Source: UBA5905 sp045539375
Lineage (GTDB): Bacteria; Bacillota; Clostridia; Oscillospirales; Acutalibacteraceae
Length of the DNA: 64,000 nt
NCBI GenBank assembly: GCA_045539375.1
Contig: JAZQFG010000044.1
Location: forward strand, 1-64,000
Direction of reading: 5' to 3'
Shown piece after piece: positions 42,791-51,208 of this stretch. The position numbers and the translations under genes were made by a program. The notes below the pieces were generated by a model. The model was not told the origin of the DNA, did no database searches, and worked only from the letters and a program-made list of their open reading frames with translations. Positions within the stretch are counted from its first letter, which is position 1; each line of letters begins with the position of its first letter.

Positions 42791-44173
42791 ATGGAAAACT
42801 GCAGACCGAACATTCCCCAATACCTGCCCGACGATCAGGTGCAGATGGAAACCTGGCATCCCGATTGGGTAAAGAGCATGGTGCTTGCACAGATGCGTGT
42901 TGAGAGTGCCACCGATGAGGGAACCTTCCAGGCCGCCATCCGCGTGCTCGACCATTACTCCGCTATGGGCGTTAATGCTATTTGGCTTACCCCCATCAAC
43001 GATAAGGGCGAGACCGGAAACGGCTACGGCAATATGGGTATCCATACCATTAACAACGCCCTCACGGGAAAGGATAACTACGAAGACAGCTGGAAGGTGT
43101 TCAAGTGGTTTGTGGATGAAGCACACAAGCGCAACATCCGTATCTTGATCGACGCCATCGTCTGGGGCACCGTAAAAGAGAGCCCGCTCTATAAAGAGCA
43201 TCCCGATTGGTACAGCGGCGGTCTTGAGGTCTGGGGCGGCTACAAGTGGAATTGGCACAGTGAGGGGCTCCGCGCATGGTATGCGGAGCAGATGATCGAC
43301 ATCGTGCTCAAGACCGGCATCGACGGATACCGCGTTGACCTTGAGCCCTGCGTTACCGGACACCAGTACATTGCCGGCATCCGCAAGAGATTGCTGGATA
43401 TGGGTAAAAAGATCTGTATCATTGCCGAGTGCACCAGTGAGCGTGATGAAGCCTACGATTTTGACGAGCAGATCACCAATGAAGATCCCGAGCGCTGGAA
43501 CAGCCATACGATGTTCACCAATCTTCACAATATCGTGGACGCCGTGAAAACAGGCGCCGGCCACGGCACCATCTACACTCAGGACAGAGGCCTCGGCGGT
43601 ATGGAGCGTTTCTATTGCGTATGCCTGTCTTGCCACGACAATCCCCGTCCTTGCTTAGAGGGCGACAAGATCCGTGCAGGCTATCAGGCCATCTTTGCTC
43701 CCTACATTCCGCTTTGGTTTATCGGTGATGACTGGATCAACCCCCTTGAGCCCGGTCGTATATTGTTCAACAACGTCATTCGATGGGAGTTGCTGGAGCA
43801 GCCGGAAAACAAAAAATACAACCTCGCCATGACCAATATGATGCGTGTCCGCCGTCTGCATCCGGATATTTTTGACTATTTCCCGCAGAACCACCGCGAG
43901 AGCAATATCTGTAAGGTGGAGTCCAACTGCAATCTGCAGGCATACGCACGATATATGGGCGACCACGGCGTGCTCGTCCTTCCCAACACCGAGAAGGAAG
44001 CGGCCGTAATCAAGGCGGTCATTCCCTTTGCGGATATGGGTCTGGATGAGAACAAGCAGTATGAGATCACCGAAATTCTGAACGGCTATGCCGTCGAAAC
44101 CGACGGAAAGAACGTTACCGTAACGGTAGACGCCGGCGATATGGCGGTTGTTCACGTTCAAGCGATCGACTGA
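42791..44173 (+). CDS. GH13 alpha-amylase-like enzyme, cytoplasmic, atypical
   Basis: A 460-residue GH13 TIM barrel without signal peptide; ATG 42791 has AAAGAGAGG upstream. The catalytic set is visible: nucleophile Asp183 in GIDGYRVDLEP, acid/base Glu213 in IIAECTSE, and transition-state Asp283 in SCHDNPR. The usual region I (D-x-V-x-N-H) reads DAIVWG, so the Asn-His pair is replaced, which is not normal for alpha-amylases. The protein is a close paralogue of the anchored enzyme at 60925 (shared blocks FKxFVDEAHKRNIR and YGNxGIHTI). Substrate is likely an alpha-linked oligosaccharide imported by the neighbouring transporter, but not certain. Confidence 0.82.
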   Translation: MENCRPNIPQYLPDDQVQMETWHPDWVKSMVLAQMRVESATDEGTFQAAIRVLDHYSAMGVNAIWLTPINDKGETGNGYGNMGIHTINNALTGKDNYEDSWKVFKWFVDEAHKRNIRILIDAIVWGTVKESPLYKEHPDWYSGGLEVWGGYKWNWHSEGLRAWYAEQMIDIVLKTGIDGYRVDLEPCVTGHQYIAGIRKRLLDMGKKICIIAECTSERDEAYDFDEQITNEDPERWNSHTMFTNLHNIVDAVKTGAGHGTIYTQDRGLGGMERFYCVCLSCHDNPRPCLEGDKIRAGYQAIFAPYIPLWFIGDDWINPLEPGRILFNNVIRWELLEQPENKKYNLAMTNMMRVRRLHPDIFDYFPQNHRESNICKVESNCNLQAYARYMGDHGVLVLPNTEKEAAVIKAVIPFADMGLDENKQYEITEILNGYAVETDGKNVTVTVDAGDMAVVHVQAID

Positions 44174-44206
44174 TTATTTGCTTTTTAGAAGCAACACGAA
44201 ATGAAT

Positions 44207-44282
44207 TCCGAAAGCGGCGGCTTCAAAACCGCCCAATGAGTTTTAGCCGCCGCTTTCGGATTTATGTCACCTGCGCGGTGAC
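44207..44282 (+). other. two strong hairpins in the 44174-44450 intergenic region
   Basis: TCCGAAAGCGGCGGCT (44207-44222) pairs perfectly with 44245-44260, with an inner AAAAC/GTTTT helix in the loop. A second small hairpin GTCACC/GGTGAC (44266-44282, loop TGCGC) follows. The first ends in ATTTAT and lacks a T-run, so it may be a processing or stability element between the hydrolases and the transporter genes. No gene, promoter of good quality or riboswitch was recognised in the rest. Confidence 0.7.
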
Positions 44283-44450
44283 ATAGTACGGGACGTTTGT
44301 TTGTGCAATGGTGTTGGCGATGGATTTCGTCCCCATTCGGTATGATTTACTGTGAAAATCGGCGTTGCACGATGGTGTAACGAAACAATATATGACCCTT
44401 AAGTGCTGAAACGCACGTTTCTTCATTTTTCAGAAAGGAAGGAAGGTTTT

Positions 44451-47249
44451 ATGAGGAAAAACGTACTGTCAACCGCCTGCGTCATCCTTGCGTTCTTGCT
44501 TGCGGTGCCTTTTACCACGGTGGCACAAACCGTGAAGGTAGCCGTTGCGTATTCGGACTATAAGACCGAAGCAAGTGACCTGCCGGAGCAGAGAATACAA
44601 CTGGACGTTACGGCGTCACAGGACGCTGCCCTGATCGACGATGCAGAAAAGGGAAAGGTAGTCTCCCTTGCGGAGGGTGACCGGATCACCTGGCAGTTTG
44701 ACGTTGTCACCGCAGGAAACTATCTGATCTCCGTTGACTATAAAGCCCTTCCCGATACGTACGATTCGGTCAGTGTGGACCTTCTGATCGACGGCAGCCT
44801 TCCTTTCACAGAGGCGGCAGGCCTTCCGCTGGAGCGCAGCTGGGTAAACGACGGTGAACGGCAGTACGACATTCACGGAAACCAGATTCGCCCCAACCAA
44901 AAGGAAATATCCGTCTGGAATACCAAAACCTTGCGCGCAGTGGATGCTGCGGCCGGCGACCTCGCATTTTACTTTACGGCCGGCACCCACAGCATAACCC
45001 TACGGCTTGCACGTGAAAAATGCCTTGTGAAGGCTGTAACGCTGGCTACCGTTCAACCCCACGCAACGTATGAGGAGGTTCTTTCCGCGTATGAGGCGCA
45101 GGGCTACAAGGCACCCGACGTGAAGCCGTTGGTATTGGAGGCGGAAGAGGAGTCGGTAAAATCTGCGCAGAGCCTTTATCCGATCACCGATCGTTCGTCC
45201 GCGTCTATAACCCCCTATAGCGCTGAGCTTATCTACTACAGTGCCGTTGGCGGAACGCAGTGGAAAACAGCTGGTCAGTGGATCGAATGGACCGTAAAGG
45301 CAGAAAAATCGGGTCTTTATGAACTTTCCTTCCATTTTAAGCAAAACAACAAGAGCGATGCCGTCAGTATTCGCGAGCTGTATATCGACGGTGCCCTTCC
45401 TTTTGCCGAGGCAGCGGATATCCGCTTCCCGTATTCCATGAATTGGGATATGTATACCTGTGGCTATGAAAAAGACGGCAAAACCGTTCCCTATCAATTC
45501 TATCTTGAGGAAGGTGAGCACAAAATTCGCTTGCAGGTAGGTCTCGGCTCCTACAGACCTCTGCTGGACGAGGCGGATCGGCTCATTACGGAGCTGAACA
45601 GCGTATATCGGAAGATCGTCGTTGTGACCGGCGTTTCGCCTGACCAGTATGCAAACTATGAGTTTGAAAAGGTCATTCCCGACGTTCTTCAGTATATGGA
45701 GCAGCTCAGCAACGAGCTCAAAGCGTATGAGCAAAGCATACGCGACCGCGGCTTCTCCGGAAACCAGGGCACCGATACGATCAAGCGTCTTTACAATCAG
45801 ATTGATTGGATGCTGGAGGATACCGACACGATCGCAACCCGCCTGAAGGTGTATCGCGAAGCGATCTCCTCTCTCGGAACCTGGCGTAATGCTTTGGCCG
45901 AGCAGCCTCTGTCCCTGGATAAGGTCTATCTTACCGCAGCCGGCGGAGAGGTTCCGTCGCCCAAGGTGAGCTTTTTCGACGTTTTACTGCACCACATTCG
46001 GCAGTTCCTGTATTCGTACATAAGTGATTATTCTTCCATCGGTGAGATCGACAGCGAGACCGACCGTGAGATCACCGTCTGGATGAACGCGGGTCGTGAC
46101 CAGGCCCAGATTTTGAAATCTCTCGTCAGTCAGCAGTTCACCCCGAATAAGAGCATCGCCGTCGATCTGCAGATCGTTCCTGCAGATTCCCTCCTGCCCG
46201 CGCTCCTTGCAGGAACGGGACCGGACGTTTCCATCGCTCTCGGACAGACCGAGCCGTTGAACCTTGCTCTGCGCAATGCCCTCTATAACCTTGAAAATTT
46301 CGACGATTTTAAAGAGGTAGCGGAGCGCTTCTACCCTCAGTCGATCGTTCCGTTTGAGTTTGAGGGCGGCACCTATGCACTGCCGGACACCCTGTCCTAT
46401 ATGATGCTCTTCTACCGCACCGACGTTTTAGAAGAAATCAAGCTTTCCACCGCCGATCTTGCCACGTGGGACAGCCTGCTGCAAAAGGCGCTTCCCGTCG
46501 TGCAAAAGAGCGGATTGACCGTGGGCATTCCCGCGAGCGGTCAGACCTATCTCTCTATGCTTTATCAAGCAGGGGGCGATGTGTATACGGATGGCGATAC
46601 CGCGTCCGGTCTTGCCTCGGCAGAAGCCATTCAGTCTATGAGCCTGTTTGAGAAACTCTATTCGCAATATAAGCTGGACCTTGCTTTTGATGGTGCAAAC
46701 CGTTTCCGTTCCGGCGAAATGCCGATCCTTCTTGCAGACTACCTGTTCTACAACCAGTTGACGGTGTTCGCTCCCGAAATTAACGGTCTGTGGAGCATGC
46801 TTCCTATACCGGGCATCGAAAAAGCTGACGGTACGATTGACAGCACCACCCTGCTCAGCGCAACCGGTACCGCTATTATGAATGCTGCAGAGGATAAGGA
46901 AGCTTGTTGGGAATTTGTGAAATGGGCTCTCTCCGCAGACGTTCAGGCAACCTATGGACGCGATCTTGAAAGTGTTGTGGGAACGGCTGCCCGCTATAAC
47001 ACCGCCAATATCGAGGCGATGAACGCGGTGAAATGGGATGACGATATAAAGACCCAGCTTGAAAAGCAGCGCCAGCAGCTCAGAGCCTACCCGCAGATTG
47101 CCGGCGGCTATATGTCTGACCGTGAGTTTAACTTTGCATTCCGCAAGATCGTTTATGAAAATGAATCCGTACGCATTGCTATGAGTGATGCGGCCAAAAA
47201 CATTACCTTAGAGATCCTACGCAAGCGTGAGGAATATGGACTTGACTAA
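44451..47249 (+). CDS. giant extracellular solute-binding protein with CBM-like modules
   Basis: 932 residues from ATG 44451 (AAGGAAGGAAGG upstream). A signal peptide (RKNVLSTACVILAFLLAVPFTTVAQ) is present but no lipobox. Two beta-sandwich, CBM6/35-like modules follow (about 25-205 and 225-385; EAEEESVKSAQSLYP, GQWIEWTVKAEKSGLYELSFHFKQ), then a helical stretch (about 400-530). The last 390 residues are a family 1 solute-binding protein (ITVWMNAGRDQAQILKSL, GTGPDVSIALGQTEP, FKEVAERFYPQSIVPFEF, WEFVKWALSADVQATYG). Usual binding proteins are about 430 residues. It presumably captures a glycan fragment and delivers it to the permeases directly downstream. How it is held at the surface without a lipid anchor is unclear. 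Confidence 0.85.
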   Translation: MRKNVLSTACVILAFLLAVPFTTVAQTVKVAVAYSDYKTEASDLPEQRIQLDVTASQDAALIDDAEKGKVVSLAEGDRITWQFDVVTAGNYLISVDYKALPDTYDSVSVDLLIDGSLPFTEAAGLPLERSWVNDGERQYDIHGNQIRPNQKEISVWNTKTLRAVDAAAGDLAFYFTAGTHSITLRLAREKCLVKAVTLATVQPHATYEEVLSAYEAQGYKAPDVKPLVLEAEEESVKSAQSLYPITDRSSASITPYSAELIYYSAVGGTQWKTAGQWIEWTVKAEKSGLYELSFHFKQNNKSDAVSIRELYIDGALPFAEAADIRFPYSMNWDMYTCGYEKDGKTVPYQFYLEEGEHKIRLQVGLGSYRPLLDEADRLITELNSVYRKIVVVTGVSPDQYANYEFEKVIPDVLQYMEQLSNELKAYEQSIRDRGFSGNQGTDTIKRLYNQIDWMLEDTDTIATRLKVYREAISSLGTWRNALAEQPLSLDKVYLTAAGGEVPSPKVSFFDVLLHHIRQFLYSYISDYSSIGEIDSETDREITVWMNAGRDQAQILKSLVSQQFTPNKSIAVDLQIVPADSLLPALLAGTGPDVSIALGQTEPLNLALRNALYNLENFDDFKEVAERFYPQSIVPFEFEGGTYALPDTLSYMMLFYRTDVLEEIKLSTADLATWDSLLQKALPVVQKSGLTVGIPASGQTYLSMLYQAGGDVYTDGDTASGLASAEAIQSMSLFEKLYSQYKLDLAFDGANRFRSGEMPILLADYLFYNQLTVFAPEINGLWSMLPIPGIEKADGTIDSTTLLSATGTAIMNAAEDKEACWEFVKWALSADVQATYGRDLESVVGTAARYNTANIEAMNAVKWDDDIKTQLEKQRQQLRAYPQIAGGYMSDREFNFAFRKIVYENESVRIAMSDAAKNITLEILRKREEYGLD

Positions 47250-47270
47250 GAAAGGAAGGGAGGAGATCAG

Positions 47271-48200
47271 ATGAACGCCAAGAGCCTTATGACCGGGCAA
47301 AGAAGAGCCTCTTTTTTCGCGCGGAATTGGCGCAGCTGGGCAGAAGATTATCTGTTTATGTTGCCTTATTTGCTGATATTCATCATCTTTACGGTGCTGC
47401 CGGTTATCGTTGCCATTGTACTGAGCTTCACCTATTTCAACGTGCTGGAAATCCCCTCCTTTGTAGGTCTGGATAACTATATCCACCTGATTGTGGATGA
47501 CAGCCTGTTTATGCTTTCTTTCAAGAATACGCTTCTTCTGTCGGTGGTAACCGGCCCCGTAGGGTTTTTGTTAAGCTTGTTCCTTGCATGGCTTTTGAAT
47601 GAGTTTAATCCGAAGATGCGCGCCTTTTTGACCCTTTTGTTCTACGCCCCCACCATCAGCGGCGGTGCGTATATGATCTGGCAGATCATCTACAGCGGCG
47701 ATGCCTACGGTTATTTGAACGGCATTCTTCTTAACCTCAACATCATCCACACGCCGATCCAGTGGACAACGGATGAAACCTATATGATGGCCGCTGCCAT
47801 CGTCGTTATCATCTGGATGTCCTTCGGCGCCGGATTCCTTTCCTTCGTTGCGGGCTTCAAGAATATTGACAAAACCCTTTATGAGGCGGCTGCCGTTGAC
47901 GGCCTTCGCAACCGTTGGCAGGAGCTTTGGTATATAACGCTCCCCGCGATCAAACCGCAGATGATGTTTGGTGCCGTTATGAGCATAACGGGCTCCTTCG
48001 GTATGGGCGATGCCATCTCGGGAATCTTCGGCTTCCCCAGCACAAACTACGCTCTGCACACACTTGTTCATCACCTGCAGGACTATGGCAACGTCCGTTA
48101 TGAAATGGGCTATGCCTGCGCCATCGCCGTAATTCTCTTTGTCATTATGGTCGGCGCTAACAGTCTGGTGCAGCGTCTGCTCCGCGGAATAGGCGACTGA
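47271..48200 (+). CDS. carbohydrate ABC permease, MalF/UgpA type
   Basis: A 309-residue permease with six membrane segments. The EAA loop that docks to the ATPase is YEAAAVDGLRNRWQELWYI near 205, followed by LPAIKPQ. The N-terminus is basic and cytoplasmic (RASFFARNWRSWAEDY), as in UgpA/LplB-like subunits. It forms the channel with the next gene's product and takes substrate from the giant binding protein 22 bases upstream. No ATPase gene is present in the locus. Confidence 0.93.
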   Translation: MNAKSLMTGQRRASFFARNWRSWAEDYLFMLPYLLIFIIFTVLPVIVAIVLSFTYFNVLEIPSFVGLDNYIHLIVDDSLFMLSFKNTLLLSVVTGPVGFLLSLFLAWLLNEFNPKMRAFLTLLFYAPTISGGAYMIWQIIYSGDAYGYLNGILLNLNIIHTPIQWTTDETYMMAAAIVVIIWMSFGAGFLSFVAGFKNIDKTLYEAAAVDGLRNRWQELWYITLPAIKPQMMFGAVMSITGSFGMGDAISGIFGFPSTNYALHTLVHHLQDYGNVRYEMGYACAIAVILFVIMVGANSLVQRLLRGIGD

Positions 48201-48234
48201 TGAAAGGTGCCGAATACGGCAGAAGGAGAAGAGT

Positions 48235-49107
48235 ATGAAACGTTCTTTTGCAGCGATCGTGCGGGGAAAGCGCGTTAACCGATCCCGCGCCGGAACCATT
48301 GCGCTGTTTTTGGTTATGCTTGTGTTTGCGTTGTTTATGGCTTGGCCGATGGTGATCATCATCGGAAACGCTTTTAAACCGCTGGATGAGTTGTGGGTCT
48401 TCCCGCCGAAGCTTTGGCCGTCCAACCCCACAATGAACAACTTTCGCGATATGTTCAGCGTCCTGTCGGACTCCTGGGTGCCCTTTTTAAGATACATAGC
48501 CAATTCGTTGGTTATCACTGCGGTGGGCACGGCAGGCCACATCATCCTTTCTTCGATGTGCGCATATCCACTGGCCAAAAAGCGCTTTCCCGGTCGTAAT
48601 ATGATTTTCAATATGATCGTTCTTTCGCTGATGTTTAACGGGATCGTTACCCGTATCCCCAACTACATCATCATGGCGAAGATTGGCTGGGTGGACAGCC
48701 ATCTCGCGCTGATTATCCCGGCGTTCGGAAGTTCGCTCGGCCTGTATCTTATGAAACAGTTTATTGAGCAGCTGCCCGATGCACTTATTGAGGCTGCCCG
48801 TATCGATGGCGCCTCTCAGTGGAAGATTTTCTGGAGCATCGTTATGCCCAACGTAAAGCCTGCGTGGCTCACCCTCATTCTTTTGTCGGTGCAGAGCCTC
48901 TGGGGAATCGGAAGCAGTATATTTATTTATAAGGAAGAGCTTAAGACCCTGCCCTATGCCCTAAGCCTGATTCTCGCAAGCGGCATTTCCCGTGCAGGCG
49001 TCGGCGCGGCGGTAACCTTCATTATGATGCTTGTTCCCGTCAGCATCTTCCTTTTCAGTCAAAGCAACATTATCGATACGATGGCATCCTCCGGCATGAA
49101 GGAATAA
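48235..49107 (+). CDS. carbohydrate ABC permease, MalG/UgpE type
   Basis: A 290-residue permease, six membrane segments, with the EAA motif LIEAARIDGASQWKIFWSIVMPNVKP near 185. It pairs with the permease gene 34 bases upstream. ATG 48235 has AGAAGGAGAAG before it. The C-terminal SQSNIIDTMASSGMKE is the usual YtcP/MalG-like ending. Start and spacing fit co-transcription with the upstream binding protein and the following NHL/YIP1 gene. Confidence 0.93.
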   Translation: MKRSFAAIVRGKRVNRSRAGTIALFLVMLVFALFMAWPMVIIIGNAFKPLDELWVFPPKLWPSNPTMNNFRDMFSVLSDSWVPFLRYIANSLVITAVGTAGHIILSSMCAYPLAKKRFPGRNMIFNMIVLSLMFNGIVTRIPNYIIMAKIGWVDSHLALIIPAFGSSLGLYLMKQFIEQLPDALIEAARIDGASQWKIFWSIVMPNVKPAWLTLILLSVQSLWGIGSSIFIYKEELKTLPYALSLILASGISRAGVGAAVTFIMMLVPVSIFLFSQSNIIDTMASSGMKE

Positions 49108-49124
49108 GGAAGGGGAGAAGCAAA

Positions 49125-51197
49125 ATGAAAAGAATACTCTGCTTGTTGCTTTGTGTGGTTTTGCTTCTGTTCTTGGCCATCAGTGCTTCGGCAGAAACAT
49201 CGACAAACGACCTTCCGTACGATTCTTACGTTTACCGTGACGGTAAAACCGCTTTGTCTGTGCCTGCGCCATATGCCTGTGCTGAAACCTATACCGCAGC
49301 CGACTTCGGTCTTGACAGCTTTCAAAGTATGACCGATCTGTACTTTAACGGCGAACATCTCTATATCTGTGATTCGGGCAAAAACCGTATCATCGTGCAG
49401 GACGCCGACTTTAAGATCGTTCGCGTAATATCCGGTTTTGACAACAATGGCGTGCAGGACACCTTTGATACCCCCACGGGAGTATACGAACGCAACGGCA
49501 TCATCTACGTTGCCGATTCCAGAAAATCGAGAATCGTAGAGCTTGATTCCAACACCTATGAGCTGAAAAAGGTTCTTCCCAGACCCGAGATATCGCTCTT
49601 GGAAGAAAACTACACCTACACACCGCAAAAAATAACGGTGGATGCCGCCGGACGTATTTACGTGATTGCGGAGGGTATCAATCGCGGCCTGATCGAGCTG
49701 GATGAAAACGGCGCGTTTTCCACCTTTCTCGGTGCCCCGTCGGTGGTTCCGGATATTTTCGAAATGATCTGGCGCAAGTTTGCAACCGATGAGCAGCGCG
49801 CAAAGATGGAAAAGTTTGTTCCCACAGAGTACAACGCGCTCTATATGGACGATTACGGATTTATCTATGCCGTTGCCAAAAACACGGAGAACACCCCCTT
49901 TGTAAAGCTGAACAGCCAGGGCACCGACGTGCTTCGCTTTGAAGAAGCCTTCGGCGACGAGGAGTACATTAATTCCGAGGGTCTCGTTTTATTACCGTAT
50001 TTTGTAGATATGGCGATCGACCAAAGCGGATTCTATTATCTTCTTGACTCGCAGCAGGGCAAGATCTACGTCTACACGGACCTTGGCAAAATGCTTTATG
50101 CGTTCGGTGCCAACGGCTCACAGCAGGGCACCTTCTATTCGGCGTCGTCCATCGAATTGATCGGAAATCAACTTTTGGTGATTGATGCCTCCAAAAATAC
50201 CCTTAACCTCTATAATCTGACCGAGTTTGGAAACACCGTTATGAATGCGGTGTTCGCCCAAAACGAGGGTGAATATGAGCAGGCCCGCACGCTTTGGGAG
50301 AACGTTAAATCCATGTGCTCTCACTATCCGATGGCTGTTGTGGAGCTCGCTCAGCTGGATTCTCTCGACGGCAAGTATTTTGAGGCTATGGATGTGCTTA
50401 AAGCGGTGGGTGCCATCGAGGAATATGACGACGTGTTTACCGATTGGCGTAATGACTTTATGCGTGAGAATATGGTTTGGATCCTCCTTACTGTGATTGT
50501 TGCTACTGTTGTTATCGTCGTAGCCGTAAAGCTTATCAAAAAGACCAAGCTTTGGAAAAGGTTGGTAGCGACCGATCTGTACCGGGAATATGCCTACGGC
50601 TCTTACGCTATGAAGCATCCCTTCGACGGATATTGGGATATCAAGCGAGAGGGGCGCGGCAGTCTGGGTGGCGCTTTGCTCACCCTCCTTGCCTTCACCC
50701 TCTGCTACGGTATACGCGCACAGTTCAGTGGCTACATCGTTACCGAGGAGGACAGCAGCCAGATCAACGCACTTTTCCAGTGTGCGATGATATTGCTTCC
50801 GCTGCTTATGTTTGTGGTATCCAACTGGTGCTTCACTACTCTGATGGATGGTGAGGGAACCTTTAAGGACATCGTCATCTTCTCGTGTTACGCACTGAAG
50901 CCCTATGTGGTTATGAGCATACCGATGTTCATTTTCTCACACGTTCTCGCCAGTGAAGAGCTGATGATATACAACGTTTTGGAAGTGTTTGCTCTCATCT
51001 GGATATTAGCCCTTCTGTTTGTGGGAATGATGATGACCCATAACTTCACCGTCGGCAAAACGGTCTTAACGACAATATGTACTCTCATTGGTATTTGCTT
51101 ATTATTGTTCATCGCGCTGCTGCTTCTCAATATCGTTCAGGACGTTACGGATTTCATTCGTTCCCTGTACAGTGAGATCAGCTTCCGAGCGTATTAA
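49125..51197 (+). CDS. secreted NHL-repeat/TPR-like/YIP1 membrane protein
   Basis: 690 residues with an N-terminal signal peptide (KRILCLLLCVVLLLFLAISASA). Outside part: NHL-type beta-propeller repeats (LYFNGEHLYICDSGKNRIIVQDADF, GIIYVADSRKSRIVELDSNT, ITVDAAGRIYVIAEGINR; about 60-370), then a short TPR-like helical piece (FAQNEGEYEQARTLWENV, about 375-430). One membrane helix (about 445-470) and a cytoplasmic loop lead to a YIP1-like four- to five-helix membrane domain (about 500-690). Proteins of this make-up recur next to DUF5696 and sugar permease genes in Firmicutes as far as I recall; no function is established. It sits between the two permease pairs, so a transporter-associated sensor or scaffold is possible. 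Confidence 0.8.
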   Translation: MKRILCLLLCVVLLLFLAISASAETSTNDLPYDSYVYRDGKTALSVPAPYACAETYTAADFGLDSFQSMTDLYFNGEHLYICDSGKNRIIVQDADFKIVRVISGFDNNGVQDTFDTPTGVYERNGIIYVADSRKSRIVELDSNTYELKKVLPRPEISLLEENYTYTPQKITVDAAGRIYVIAEGINRGLIELDENGAFSTFLGAPSVVPDIFEMIWRKFATDEQRAKMEKFVPTEYNALYMDDYGFIYAVAKNTENTPFVKLNSQGTDVLRFEEAFGDEEYINSEGLVLLPYFVDMAIDQSGFYYLLDSQQGKIYVYTDLGKMLYAFGANGSQQGTFYSASSIELIGNQLLVIDASKNTLNLYNLTEFGNTVMNAVFAQNEGEYEQARTLWENVKSMCSHYPMAVVELAQLDSLDGKYFEAMDVLKAVGAIEEYDDVFTDWRNDFMRENMVWILLTVIVATVVIVVAVKLIKKTKLWKRLVATDLYREYAYGSYAMKHPFDGYWDIKREGRGSLGGALLTLLAFTLCYGIRAQFSGYIVTEEDSSQINALFQCAMILLPLLMFVVSNWCFTTLMDGEGTFKDIVIFSCYALKPYVVMSIPMFIFSHVLASEELMIYNVLEVFALIWILALLFVGMMMTHNFTVGKTVLTTICTLIGICLLLFIALLLLNIVQDVTDFIRSLYSEISFRAY

Positions 51198-51208
51198 GGG
51201 GGGATACC

